Shown: positions 12,725-26,471 of the stretch, one piece after another | Position numbering within the stretch: position 1 is the stretch's first letter | Layout: each line of letters opens with the position of its first letter | DNA from: Adineta steineri | Lineage: Eukaryota; Rotifera; Eurotatoria; Adinetida; Adinetidae | Reading direction: 5' to 3' | Length of the DNA stretch: 64,000 bases | NCBI GenBank assembly: GCA_905250115.1 | Contig: CAJNOI010000004.1 | Location: 1,154,621 to 1,218,620 of the forward strand | The notes under the pieces: generated by a model | Seen by the model: only the letters and a program-made list of their open reading frames with translations | Told to the model about the DNA's origin: nothing | The model's database searches: none | Made by a program: the position numbers and the translations under genes

Positions 12725-15155
12725 TCAACATATGCCGGATTTAAGCATCTCCATTGAATGTTGAATGGTTTCATCCTAAAATAAAAAACAAATTAGAATA
12801 AATTATATAGATATAGAATGACGATAGTGACAGTTTTGACAACTTATAATTGAATTGATTCTATGCTAGATTTTGACATATGGCTCGTTTTTATCGGTTA
12901 CTTTCGGAAAACTGTTCTACAATGATTTAATTAAGGAAGTTGTCAGATTTCATTTAAAAAACAACAACTGTATTTAATAGAAGTTAATATTTTGCAAGAG
13001 AGTAAATGAATGATCGGTGAAAAATATGCTGTTCTATGATTAATTTAATTTTACACTTTTCAAACGAGATGAAAATGTAGTTTGGAAATGATTATTGAAT
13101 TCCAATATTGATATATATAAAAGTATAATATTACGCTAAACTATATAGAATATATATCTTAAATATTTGTTTATTATTATGATGGAACTTAATCTGATAT
13201 GACAGATAATTTCCATTGCTTTCATCATAATATATTTTTGTATACAGTAAACTTTGTTTATTGTAAATCGATCACATTCTTATTCTGCTATCTATAGTTT
13301 CAAATGTCATTTTATCAATAGAATGCAAATTTTAAACAAAAAATTCTTCATCTTAGAATTATCATAATATTAAACAAAATCTCTCATATCTCCTCTTCTT
13401 CTTCTGAGCAAAAAAAAGATACAACTTTTCTCTCTATATGCGCAATCATGAATATTTGAGAAGACATATTCACGTTTAATAATTAAATTGCAATAAACAG
13501 GATATATGTACGATCTTAAGAAATCTATTAGTAACTAGAAAAAAAACATATTAATGTTATTAATAATTAAAAGAAAACAAAACTATGACATTCAATATTA
13601 TTCTAACTAACAATCATACATTTCAAATAATGTAATTTTTTCATTTTTAAACTTAAGTCAACTATGTTTTCTCTTTGATAGTAGTATTTTCGGGATTTAT
13701 TAATATGTAACTTTTAAAAAAAAGATTTCTAACGATTTGCTCATCGGATATGAAACATTATTTCCCTGAAGATTACAGAAGCTTGAGCGAATATTTGATG
13801 CGTGATTAGTGAAGACATTTTCGTTAATAACGCCACTATTTAATAGAATAAGAGGAAACCATTAGTTATCAAGGAAGGAACATAACATTAACTCATATAG
13901 AAAAAAGTTTCACCTCCTGTTAAATAAACAAACCTGTAAACAATATCGAAGAAAATCTTCTCGATATATATGACCACTTCCATCTGTATCCCAATTCTTA
14001 ACGAAAATTATATTTAAATTTTTAACATATCAAAAAAAAAAGATATATACTTTAAATATCTGATTCGTTCGTTCTTCAATCATATTAGTAATCGATGCAA
14101 AATTCATTTTAGAAACAGGTAGAATCAGTTGAAATATAGCTGCAACCATTTGTACTAATTCCTATTGAATAAAATGAATTAACAAAAACAAAATTTTTCA
14201 ATGTTTTACTAGTCTTGTTAATACTCCATCTTTATTTAAATCATATAAATCAAATACCCAATTAATTCGATCTTCAATGGAACCACGAGTTAATACTGAA
14301 AGTGTGACAATAATATCTTCGAAACGAATACAACCTGTATCTGCTCGATCAATATTTCGAAAAAGAAATCCTGAATAACGAAAAGATTCTATAATTAAAT
14401 ACGAAATTTATTGAATTATATCATTAAAAAGAATAACGACATACCACCACTGGGAAATAATGTTGAATAGATTGATGTAAAATGAGCTTTGGTTATTTCA
14501 CCTGATGGACAATCCTATTAAGATTATATTTGTTAAAAATAAACTGTTTTTTAAATGATTATACTTGTTTAAATGTTCGATATAGATGGCAAACTTCATC
14601 TTTGGAAAATTTTGTTCGTTGCATTAATTCTTTTATTGAACATGTTGGTCTTCTTGCTGGAGATTTTGCATTCGAATTTTCTATTTAGATTCAAATAGTT
14701 TAATTAATCAAAACAAAAAATATTTTTTCGATAAAGAAAAGAAATATTTTCAATTTAATTTACTTGAACTTTTCTTTACACTCAAATTGAGACGACGAGT
14801 TTTATTAAATGTTTGAATCGATGATTCGAATGCTTGCCACATTGATAAATGCTCGTTTTTCTTTTTGATTAATATTCGTATTTATATGAGTGTTTAGTAA
14901 ACAGAAAAAGACTGATTGATGCTTTATGAATGTGAGTGTATTTTTGTGATCAGTGAGAGAAAAAAAACGAGAAACGGAAGGAAGAAATCTCATGAGAAAT
15001 CGAAAGAGTGGTGATGATGATGATGATGGTGATAACGACATTTGTTTCGAAGGAACTTATTAAAACAATAAAATTCATTTAACGCTATTCTTACCATTAT
15101 GTAATTTGTAACTCCTACGATGGCCACCTCCACCTGCTGATCGTACGGCATTCAT
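12725..15155 (-). CDS. KChIP-like neuronal calcium sensor (EF-hand), 8 exons
   Basis: EF-hand calcium sensor of the Kv-channel-interacting protein group, expected to bind Kv4-type channel N-termini. Exons: 15095-15155, 14764-14832, 14565-14680, 14445-14514, 14210-14370, 14051-14161, 13934-13996, 12725-12775; all phases agree, total 233 aa (family about 220-250). Family marks: FSKDEVCHLYRTFKQ, DCPSGEITKAHF, LFPSGG, LSVLTRGSIEDRINWVFDLY, then loop DLNKDGVLTRLE (canonical EF3) and DTDGSGHIYRED (EF4). The first EF-hand is degenerate, as in the family. The EF2 loop is poor (DRADTGCIRFED). The last exon encodes LQDETIQHSMEMLKSGIC, matching the family C-terminal helix, and lies after an unusually long 1.16-kb intron. 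The N-terminus is short, basic and Gly-rich (GGGG HRR) with no myristoylation signal at Gly2. Vertebrate-type KChIP number cannot be assigned. Confidence 0.88.
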
Positions 15156-18100
15156 GTGTAGAATTTGTAATTAAACTGGAAGAGAAGATAAAATTGATAA
15201 GTGATGATAAAAATAGAAATGATAGTAACAGATTTTTTTTTCAATGTTAAATAAGATTTTGTCGCTCGTTTTTCTTGTTTCGCTTTAGAAGAATCATTAG
15301 TATTTCTTTCTTTTTCTTTCTTACTAACTAATATTGAAATATGAACATGTTCTGCGCATGTCATTCCTGTCAAAGAATCCCTGACTTATTTCTTTTTTCT
15401 ATTTAATAAGTTAATGATTTTATACTTAGTTGAAATTAAAGAAAAGAAAAAAAAAATTTCTAAAGGATATATTAATTAAATATATTTTTTTGTAGAGCAA
15501 GAAAAAAAAAGTAAATTATCTGACTTTTCTTTTTTTAGACTTATTTGTAAATGTATTTATTAAATTAATCTAATTATTTCGCTAGTTTCCTATATCAATT
15601 TACGGATATAAGAGCAATAGAAAAATCTTTTTAGTATTATTACGAACATTTTATCGATAAGAATAGAAATAGAAATAGAAGAAAAATAGTATGTCTACAG
15701 ATAATAAATGATACCAGACAAATTAACGAAGTCAATAACAACAATTGGTTTCAATCATATTTCACTTCAATAGACGAAGGTTATAGCTAACTATTACTAT
15801 TGTTATTAGGATTGATGACATGCGCCTATTCGTCCATGTCTCATATGGTACTCTGAATACTAAACGATGCGATAATTATCGAAGTTAGTAGTATTAAGAA
15901 CCAACGAGAAGAATAAGAAAAAGTCTGAATAGTTTTTTTCTTCTTCTATCAAATAAATAAATTTATTGACAATGTATTAAATATATTCCATACATTTATT
16001 TTATAATATATGTATCATCACGCTAAAAAAAACACTAAAGATAATATACTATTCAAATAATTCTTTGATCTGATTCTTTCCATTTATATCCGAGCCATTT
16101 TCGTTCTTTCCATAATCTCGTATAAAAGAAAATAGAACTTGATATTAGATTATAATAATATCGAGGGTAGATATTATTAGAAAAGAGAAAAATATTCTAA
16201 TCGTTTGATAATTAATAAGACGTAAACAGTTAATTAACGATTGATGTAATCATATTTTTACTAGTATGAATTAAATAATTCTAAATTTCTTGTTACCTAT
16301 AGTACTTACCAAATATTTTATTTTCAAATAGATAGTACAATACAGATGCAACTAATTTATAATATTAATGATCTATAAATCAAATTGTACTGTCAAGATA
16401 AGACGATTGAAATGTCTTTATTGAATATTCTTTGGTTTTTGAGCTTGAGATCAATGAAATAATAAATATTTATTTATCGGGAAAAAATTCGTAAATATAA
16501 CTGATAGCTTTTATGACATATTTTTGCTTATTATATATAGATATATTTATGATCAAATTCCATTACTAGCATACACTTATGCAGATTCAGTATTATAGGA
16601 ATTCCAGTATTTAATCGTATTATTTACATAAACATATTTCCTATCGTCATTCAATATTATTCATTTTTGTTTTGTTTATTATTAATGAAAATTTTAAAAA
16701 AATAAATCTTTCTTTTTTATCACAAACATATATAGATTTTAGTATCGTTTGTCTGTTTTGATTAATAACAAATCTATTTCATTGAATCTTCTGAGACATA
16801 ATTATGATTTGCATAATATTCTTTATCTGTATATTTATATTGAATAATCTATTCATCTTATATTTCTTCTCATCCAAAAAAAAAGAAGAAATTCTTAACT
16901 AATTTTTATCGTATTTGTAAACAAGTGTATATAAACGAAAAAAAATCTGTAGGACGAAGTATATTCATTATCAATGTTCTTTTATTTGAGTGGATGTAAA
17001 GTTAGTTATGTCTTTAAATGTCATGGTTGATACACAGCAGGAAAAAAACTATGTTGTTTTATCTTACAACTATAGTAAAGACAATTAGACAATTCTGAAA
17101 AGACCACAACAATCAAGCATATGGGATTTAATACTGCTAGTTACCATATTCTTTTTCTCTCTATATATAAACAAAATGACAAAAACAAACAAACAAATAA
17201 ACAAAAATCGAATCAAATCTATTCAGATTAACTATACTCGTTATATGATAAGAAAATAATAATATTTTTAGTATATATTAGTTATTTCTTTAACAGTTGT
17301 TATATTGATGATAAAAAAAGCTGGTATATGCATTTAAGAAAGTGCTTTACTATACAATTAGATGGCAAAGATAAAGGTTATAGATAATAAAACTCAAAAG
17401 AAATATCATTAATGAGACTGTCATTTAATATTCAATCATCCGGAAAGAAAAACAGACTATAATCTTCCAATAAGATATTTTTCTATCGTTCATTGCTGTT
17501 TAGAAAATGCTATCATGTTCGAAGACCCAGAAGAAAATGACAGAAAAGACATGCGCAACAAATCACGTTCTAATGGAATACATGTATATATCGTTTAGTA
17601 TATATCGTACCAATGAAGGGAAAAACACAATAAGTATAACATCTGTTTGACATTGAGATAGAAAGAGAGAGAGAGAAATATGGGAGTTTATCAACACGAC
17701 AGTCGTAGACGACGTTTCTATCAGAAACAGACATAAGAATATAACAATAAATTGTTTATATCCTTTTTGACGATTTGATGACAGTCATTAGTAATCAAGA
17801 ACATTTAGGTATGGATAAAGGTTCCAATTCATCTAGTTTGTGACAATCTGAAGAATGATGAACTTGTTGATAGAATTAGTTTGAAATATTTACTTTACAC
17901 ATTGTTTGATTCTGGTTAATTTATGAAAAACACGTAGAACTATTAAGACTGATTTTGACAATATACAAAAATCACAATGTACGTATTACAGATGGATAAA
18001 CTGACGTGTAAAATAAGACTAATAAAGAATAAGAGAGATGAATGATAGTGGACAAAAATGATATGACACATACAATATACATCTGGTTACCGCATATATT

Positions 18101-18410
18101 TAGATAAATACATATGAATATAATTGTATGATTATGATATAATTTTTTTTTTTTGAAAAGTTGTAATTATTGTATTTAGCTTGTATGTTTTGTTGTTATG
18201 TTATCATCGAATATTATTATTTAAGATTTTGTGAATAATAAAATCATGAATTATTTTCCAAAATATCTGTCTCTTTCTTTTATTAAATTTTTCTTTCGTT
18301 TATGAAACACACTATCATTCATACGCGTGACAAAAACGGAAGAACAGAAATAAAAATGAACAGAAAGTCAAAGATTAAACTATACAAAATACGACGTATG
18401 CTTATTTCAA
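15156..18410. other. Intergenic, no gene seen
   Basis: About 3.2 kb between the KChIP-like start and the innexin stop. AT-rich with short A and T tracts. I found no exon-like open segment with flanking splice sites and no structural RNA. Upstream control of the KChIP gene is presumably here. Confidence 0.55.
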
Positions 18411-19852
18411 TCAAATATCATCACGACCACCATTATTGTCAAACAGGCGTGAACTCACCCCTCTTCCACCACCTTGACCACCTCTTGATGACGACTGAAT
18501 AACTGCAGATGAAGCACCTGATCCAGCCGTTGAACCTGGTCCACCACTACCGACACGTTTATAAAATTGCCATAATTGTTGTATCAATTCCGTGACAACT
18601 AAATCACTTGAATTATAAGCAAGAAGTCTTAGTATAAGAACACCATCATGTTGTAAATAACGATGTATAAATTCTTTTGCTGGCATTCGTCGTAGATGTG
18701 TGTCACTTTGCATTAATTCAAGACGTTTTTTTATATAAGCATAACGTACACGACCAAACGAACGAACAAACCATGCTAATAAATCATATGTATTGCAAAC
18801 AGTTAGAAAAGCTAACCAAAACCAAATAAATAGAAATGCTTTTTCATTAAATAAATTTATTGGTAATACGCACTAATATAAAAACAAAAATAAATTCAAT
18901 TAAAATAAAAAAAAAATAATATTTTTTTTTTAAATTTCTTACTTGTACTGTATGAACATGTACATTTTGTATATTACGTACGGCAAATTCACAAATGGTT
19001 ACACGTGGAAAATAAATTGATTCAGTAAGTTCTTCTCCATTTAAGATTTTTTTAACTAATTCAACACCATACGAAGCAAAATTGTGACCCAAAAAGATAT
19101 TTAATAAAAATAATTGTCCAAGAGAATTTGCGATGAAGAGAAGTTTGGTGACGAAAAATAGAATTAACAAATATGAACCCATACGACGTCCGGGTACACA
19201 AAGCATAAATGCTAGAAAACGACGTATAAAGTCAAAACGTTTTCGTTTTCGTTTACGCATATAAACATACTGATCTATAGATCGTGTCAAGTAAGTCATA
19301 ATTTTATTTCGATCTTCAAAACGATCGGCTGTTTGATAATTTAATGCTGCGTCGACTAGATTAACTATATTAATTCCTGATTTAGCTGATAAAGAACGCC
19401 ACAACATTCGTGGCATATAGAATAGGACTGCTTGGAAGAGTAATATAAATGGAGTCCACTGATAATACTATAATTAAGAAAAAATAGACACATAATTAGA
19501 AATCAAAACAAAAAAACAAAAAATTTTTTTTTTTTATGATGATTTTTACCTTTACAACACGGGTTTTTTTCTTTGTTTCGTCTAAAGGTAATGTCTCAGC
19601 AGCAGCAACATAATATGTATTTGATACCCAACATATATTATTAGAGTATACTTCGTAGGAACGTGTAAAATGTCCGGGTACCCAACAAGCAATATGGTCG
19701 GATGAGAATTGTTTATTTGAAACAATAATTGAGAATATGACTAAAATAATAACTGTGTACTTATAATTTAAACGATCGACTGTACATGTATCACTACGAT
19801 GAGGTCCGAGTACCGAAAAAGGTAACCGTGATACTGTAGCAAATAAGTCCAT
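18411..19852 (-). CDS. Innexin (gap-junction channel protein), 3 exons
   Basis: Invertebrate gap-junction or hemichannel subunit, four-pass plasma-membrane protein. Exons 19550-19852, 18943-19467, 18411-18872 splice in phase 0 and give 429 aa. Family marks: N-terminal first membrane helix, first extracellular loop with paired cysteines (IACWVP and NNICWV), the diagnostic YYQW at the start of TM2 followed by PFILLFQAVLFYMPRMLW, and a second loop with TICEFAVRNIQNVHVHTVQ joined to CVLPINLFNEK, again with two cysteines. The C-terminal tail is Gly/Ser-rich (GSGGPGSTAGSGASS, RGGQGGGRG). A weak acceptor-like AAAG lies 9 nt before the ATG. Very secure family; the number of paralogues is unknown. Confidence 0.95.
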
Positions 19853-19861
19853 GATAATATT

Positions 19862-22800
19862 CTTTAATCAATAACCTAATTAAACAATGACAACATTTGG
19901 ATGCCATGCGTAGACGACATGAACATAACATTGACATCGACGCAACAAACAAAAAAAAGAAAAATAAACGAATTTAAACAGGAATAATTATTCTAATGAT
20001 TTATATAAACAATAATTGATGGTTTCTTCAATTGTCTCGATTATTAGCTGTATATAGACAAAAACCTAGATAAAAAGAAACAAAAAGAAAACTCGATTGA
20101 CAAATATGTCGGTCTATCATTCAAGCGAATGATTATCTTTGGCAATCTATTGCTATGCTAAGAAAAAGAAACGATAGTTACGGACATGACTCGTCTTTTC
20201 TCTTCTCTCTGTTTCTTCTTCTTCTTCTCTCTCCCCTCTCTCTCTTGCCTCTCTTCCCTCTCTCGTTCTCTTCATTATCTCTCATTTGTATACAACAGAA
20301 ATCTCCCGTCGTTGCTCTCAAATCTTCTCCTGTTGCTTTTGCGACCTATGATAAAAAGGAAAAAATTTATGACAATGACGATGAAACGAAGAGAATGATG
20401 ACGACACGGTGATTATACTACAGTCATTTCCGATGCTAGTAGCGAGCGATTGGACAGTGTAGACATTTTTTCTCACTCTTACCACTGTACTATATTGATG
20501 ACTGGACTTCCGAGAAGAAAAAGAAGGGAAACTGATGATAGAATAATTGATTACAGATGTATATAAAGAAAACGAGAGAAAACTTTAGTTTCTGTCTCAT
20601 CAAACAAATAATGCTCGATTGATACTATGAAATAAGAACCAAACACGAGCATTAGGGTTTGCGGTGCCATTCTTTTTTTTTTCCTTGTCTATATGCCGAC
20701 GTAGACAACATGTTGTTTGATGAGATACACAATAAGAGAGTTCTCCAAATAATGCCACTTAATACTTCTCCTTTTCTTTTTCTCTCTTTTTGCTCTTCTG
20801 GAAAAGTCATTTGTCATCATCATAATCGTTGAGAACACCACCCGGTCCATCTAACATAAAAAGACATGCCTATTTTGTCTTCATATATTCATATCACCTG
20901 AGAAACAATATTGATGTCTACGTGATTATGATTGCTTTCGTTTTCTCCATAACCAGTTCTTTTCTTGCCCTTCTTTTTCTGTCTTTCTCTCTCTCTCTCT
21001 AATTACAAATTCCCTTGTGGACGAGCGCTTAGTTCCGGTCTCTCGAGTTGATTATCAAAATATTATCCTGTATGCGTGGCATTACTATTGCTGTTGCCAT
21101 CTCGTAGTCATCATCGTTGCCGTTATCGATAAAGGCGGAAAGCGGATTTTTTTTCTCGCGAGCAAAAGAATCGAAATGATTTTCAATCACCCAAGCTACA
21201 TAGTCAACTAGAGCTTCTATATGAAGAAGATGATGATGATGATGTGCGTCTATTGCGGTTTTTCTTCTCTATAAGACCACAAAGAGGAGCGGAAAGAAAC
21301 GATTAACGGCAATAGAGTAAGAGTATAAGAGGAAGACAGTGAAAAAAAATCAACCAGGATTTGTGTGAAGAGAGAGAGAGATAGTAAAGAAAACGGCTTG
21401 GATGATTAAGATCAAGGTCATTAAAGAATTGATGGTCTAATGATTCTCTACCAAGAACACATTTACAAAATTTCATCAGTCATTTAATCATGGTCAAATT
21501 GACATAATCAAAGACAAGAAACTATACATACCATTTGACTTTTGTCATTATCAGTCAGTATTGTCTGCCGATTTCATTATATACTAATTTATAATATGAT
21601 CTGTATGCTTTTTGACTCACGATTGTATAGATATCTGACGGTTATCTAAAATGACAATAACAACAAACGACCAAATAGAATAACAAAATAGTTTAAAACA
21701 AAATGAACATCTACATTGATCTGACAGAATATATAATAATATAGATGGCGAAACATCATGAGAGAAAGTATGTCGATGGTTTGCAGATGAATGGCATCTC
21801 AAATGCAAAGTGATCGTCTTTATATACGGTGCTTAACGAGTGGAAGAATTTTTTTTTCACTAATAAAGCTATTCATAGTATGAGAAAGCTTATAACAACT
21901 CAATGAATCTTCCAAATGATGTAACATGTATCAATCTATGATGCTTCTTCTTTTTTACTTCATCATCATCATCATCTTCTTCTTCTTCTCCTTTTATTTC
22001 ATCTTTGTCTCGTCCCTTTTTCTATTCTATAATAATAAAGTATTATGTTAACTATAAAAATAAACGATGAATTCTGATATATACATAAATCTAAGTGATT
22101 TTTAACTAACGTTAATAATCATACGAAAGGAAGAAATTTACTATCAATATTACATCCATCCTAACAATATGAGCAAAGGACATTGTGTTCGCCTATCATA
22201 CAACTATGAAGAAAAAAAAGAGAAAGTATAGCATATCTTTACTATAGACGTTATTTTCTTTAGCTACAATATTGATCATAAATAATAGCTAAAAATCGAA
22301 CGCTTTCTTTCACTCTCTCAGTCTCTCTGTCTGTCTGTCTCGCTTTCTCGTTTTCTCTTCCTCACTTTGGTGTCGTTCAAGTGGTTTGCTTATGAATTGC
22401 TCATGCACGCATAGATATATAAATCGATATATATATATATATAAATATATTTTTTTTAAGGCAGTTATGATTGCCACATCATTTTTTTCTCCTTTTCCTG
22501 TATAGTTGAACGCACATAAATGAGAACACTAAAGTAGTATTAGTAACAGTAACAGTCAAAGCAGCTGTTATAGTGAACGAAAAGAAAAATAATCACATTC
22601 TCTTTTTATAATATATAAAAAAATTTTTGCTTCTTTTATAGCGGTCTTAGTACTAGTAGTGAAGCAGGAAGTAAGCATCCCGTCGTCATTCTTCGACATA
22701 TCATTTGAATTAGATACTTACAGTTTGCATGATGTCATTGTGATTGTATGTGTGAGAGAACCCTTTCTCTGCCTAGCATCGTAGAAAACAAATGTTCGAT

Positions 22801-25800
22801 CATTGCGCTAACGATAGAAAAAGAAGAAGACACGCGCATTAGTACTCAAACAGATCCGCCTTTTACTTGTTTCGCTTTTGAGAAAAGAGAAGAGAGTAAT
22901 GCAAGGCGAGAGCATATAACAACTGTGAGTGTTTCATGTTGATTGTATTATTTGCACCACCAGCGAGTTGCAATACTTGTTGTTGAAGCAGTAAGGGTTT
23001 CACATTATTAAATGACGACTACCATCCTTATTCTACTATATACTACCAAATCCGTTGGGAATTATTGTCTTCCTTCGTTTCTTTTGGAGAATATAGGGAA
23101 GAGTGAGAAAAAATCACAACAAACAATCATAACTGTCAGATCGCTAAGTAAAAGAAATTGAGAAGAAGAGAAAACATCATGAAAAGTGGCAAAAGAAAAT
23201 CGAATACTTCTGATCACTCACACATATATATATATATCCATCTATGAGCGCACTAGAAAAATCTTAGTTCTATTTGAAGAACATCATCAACTCCGACAAC
23301 TAAAAGAGAAGAAAAAATGATATGATCAAATGCTATAAGATATAGAAAGTTTACAAGCACAAAATGTAATCAACTATAGAACCTTTTTTTTTCTTCTTTG
23401 AAAGAGTTATTTCTTACTTAATGGAAAAGAAATAGTTTCAATGATGAAAGTGTGATGACACAATTAAGATGGATACAATTTGAATTTTAAAAAAGCTTTA
23501 AAAGTATTAATAATGATAATATTTTAGATAATGAATTTCTTAATAGAAAAGAAAGAAGAAGAATTTTTTCTCCGTTTTATAACAATACATAAACCAAAGA
23601 TGATTGGCATTTTCTGATAAATCCGAACGATGATAAAAGAGGCAGATGATGATACACGATATTCCCAGACGAACAACTATCATTCTCAAGGCAAACTGAC
23701 TATAAATGTCGATTTATATTGACACAGCATGCCAATACATAATATCGTTTCTACTTAGTTATCATCTTTAGATGTCGCTTATGCCTTGAAGTATATCTTA
23801 AACTATTATCAGAATTTATTATCTTTATCATAACGAAAGATATTCCATTAGAAGAAAAAAACAGGTCCTATTAACTATAATCTTAATACATATTTATAGG
23901 AATATTACATGTATGTATATGTATATGCATGTTATTTTCTTACGATAAAAATATATGAATATTACTAAATTAATAAAAAAAAAATAACTGATTGAAGTCT
24001 AGATCACTTATTTAATCAATATACTGAACGATTGCTTCGATTCTTACACGAACATAAACGATTAATCAACTATATATCAATTTCTTGAACTATCTTTATT
24101 CATGATTTGTTTGTATGAATATCAATCTTACTCGTTCAATCACATATAGATACAACAACAACACATACTATATAATAGACATGCCGACACAATTTCCATT
24201 CTCTCTAACCCCAGACGCGATCCCAATAGTAGTTCATCATCAATAAACATCGAGAGAGCATGAGTGAGTGAGTGAGAGGAAATCAAATATTTGTCGAGAA
24301 TAAATATGACCACATATGTGATCGAAGAATCTTTCTTTCGCTTTTTATGATGTGCATTTAGTTGTATATAATATGCTGATGTCAATGAACAAATTGTAAC
24401 TAACCGTAGAAGAGATTGACCAATATCTTGCATAAAAGAAGTAGTAAAAACAAAGAAACTTAACAGTTCTAGCATGTGATAGGCAAATGTGACATACGAT
24501 TTGTTGTCATCATCACTTTAATGTTCATATAACGAACGATAAGTATACATACATATCTATATATATATATAGTAAAGAAAAAGCAATCGGGTAGAGACTA
24601 AAAGATCAATGACTATACACTCGGTAAAAATAGCGAAAAAATACGAATAAAAATAATGCTTTTTATACATCAATTGTAGTTGATTTTTAATCAAAATGGA
24701 TTGATTGTTAATGGAAAAGTTATTTTTGAAGAGTTTTTTCCAACATTTTTAATACCCTTTTAGTTCGGTTGCTTTTAATACTGATGATTAAACCTCAATG
24801 ACAGGAAATGACGAACTCACCATCTTCGCTCGTGTACCCTACTCTCATATTACATACACAACGGTGCATGCATGCTTCTATACACACATACATGCATGCA
24901 TATATATAGGTAAAAGCCGATTGTAAATTAGAAATAGACTTAAATGGTTGTCTCTACTAGAGAGAAAAAGAGCAGATGTAAATGATTAAGATGAACATTG
25001 AGAAAATAATCCGACCTACCTAATAGATTAATCAACTAGTATGTAAGATTGTGAATCAATCAATATATATTCATAGACCACTAAAAATCGTAGTAATTCT
25101 ACTTGTACTAGTTAGAATATCGATACTTGATTGGCAGCACAATGAAAAGAAATGTAGCGGGCCAAATAATAGAAGAAAAAAAAGATAGACAAGAAGAAAA
25201 AAGAAAGTATTGTGGGGATGGCAGAAGGATGATCAGAAATCATTTTTTCTGTTCTCTTTTGGCAAAGTTCATCGCCATCAACCACACAGTTAGTTGGTAT
25301 GTCATGAATCTTACACAAAGTAAAAGAGAAGAGGAGAGAGAGAGAGGGAGAGAGAGAAGAAGAAGAAGAAGAAGAAGAGAAAGAAACAGAGATGACAAGG
25401 TGTTTTCTTTCAGTCTTTTGTATGCATACATTTCTTTGCGTCTTTTTGTTCCAGAACACGCATATCATCAACAACAACAAACACTGATAGTCTGTCTATA
25501 AGCCAATATAGATATAGAGAAAGGAAAATCATGGTATAACGTGTGAGTAACAACGACATCATTACTCTTCGCTGTTACTTTCTCGCATCATACCAAACAA
25601 TCGACGTTCGATTAATATGGGAGATAGATAACTGCTGTTACTATTATTATTACGTATACTATGATTTGGTCTTTTCATCTTATTATCTGTATCATATATG
25701 CATACACTATTGAATCTATCGTATCTATGCATATTACTCACTTAACAGATATATAAACAAGAAAATGAGAAAGTAGATGAGTTAATGTTTCTTTCTAATT

Positions 25801-26471
25801 TTTTTATCGTCGTTTTCAGTATCTATTTAAATGAAGATAATGATCCTTTTTTCTTGCATCGGTTTCTTCGTCTGAAAATATATTCTCATCAATAATGCTC
25901 TAGGCTAGTATTTAGTATCTAACATGTCAGTATATAGTGCAATTAATCGAAAGACATCAGCAAAAAGACGACAAAAAAAGGAAGCACGAGAGAGATAAAG
26001 AGGAACTAAATCGAAACGAATCGATTTAGGCAAAACAGAAAGTGATGATTCTTTTTGCTCGTCGTTCTCACTCCCGTATGTAAATAGAAATCAGTGAAAA
26101 TGATTGTTTCCAAAAAAAGAAGAGGAGGAGGAGGACAGACGCTAGCAACACATAAGAGCATAGGGAAATAGACGAGATGGAACACAAGAAACGATGAGAA
26201 CTTAATGTTGTCGTCTGCATATTTGATTGAGCTCTATTGCTTCTTCAAATTGGTTCTTTCTTTCTTTTTCTTTTTTTTATTCTTTGAGCGATCAATAAAC
26301 GAAAGTAATTGTGATGATCAAGTGTAAAAAGAAATGAGAAAGAGAGACAATAGGAAAAAAACTTGTTACACCTGTTAATAACATTTAGAATATGCAATAA
26401 TACAAGTAACAGACAATAGTGAGAATGAGAAGAAAAAAAATATGAGAAATTTGTTAAATATTGATGATTGA
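19862..26471. other. 6.6-kb gene-free stretch
   Basis: Between the innexin start and the CCP6 stop. It contains many purine/pyrimidine simple repeats: TCTC at 20200-20280, GA/AGA at 25325-25382, TA near 22427-22450 and 24557-24571, ATC/TTC near 21961-21995. All open frames are under 130 codons, low complexity or mirrored on both strands. No transposase, tRNA or rRNA feature was recognised. Likely long-range regulatory DNA or decayed sequence. Confidence 0.55.
25325..25382. repeat. GA / AGA purine repeat
   Basis: Nearly pure GA then AGA tandem run of about 58 bp. It explains the Arg/Glu-rich and Ser/Leu-rich open frames on the two strands. Confidence 0.85.

Noticed and set aside
12459-12764. 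101-codon plus-strand frame
   Set aside because: T-rich low complexity overlapping the last KChIP exon on the other strand; no splice or domain support.
20155-20412. 85-codon frame rich in Leu/Ser/Phe
   Set aside because: TCTC/CTT repeat tract; two frames are open at once and there is no motif.
25112-25501. Long overlapping frames on both strands
   Set aside because: Produced by the GA/AGA repeat at 25325-25382.
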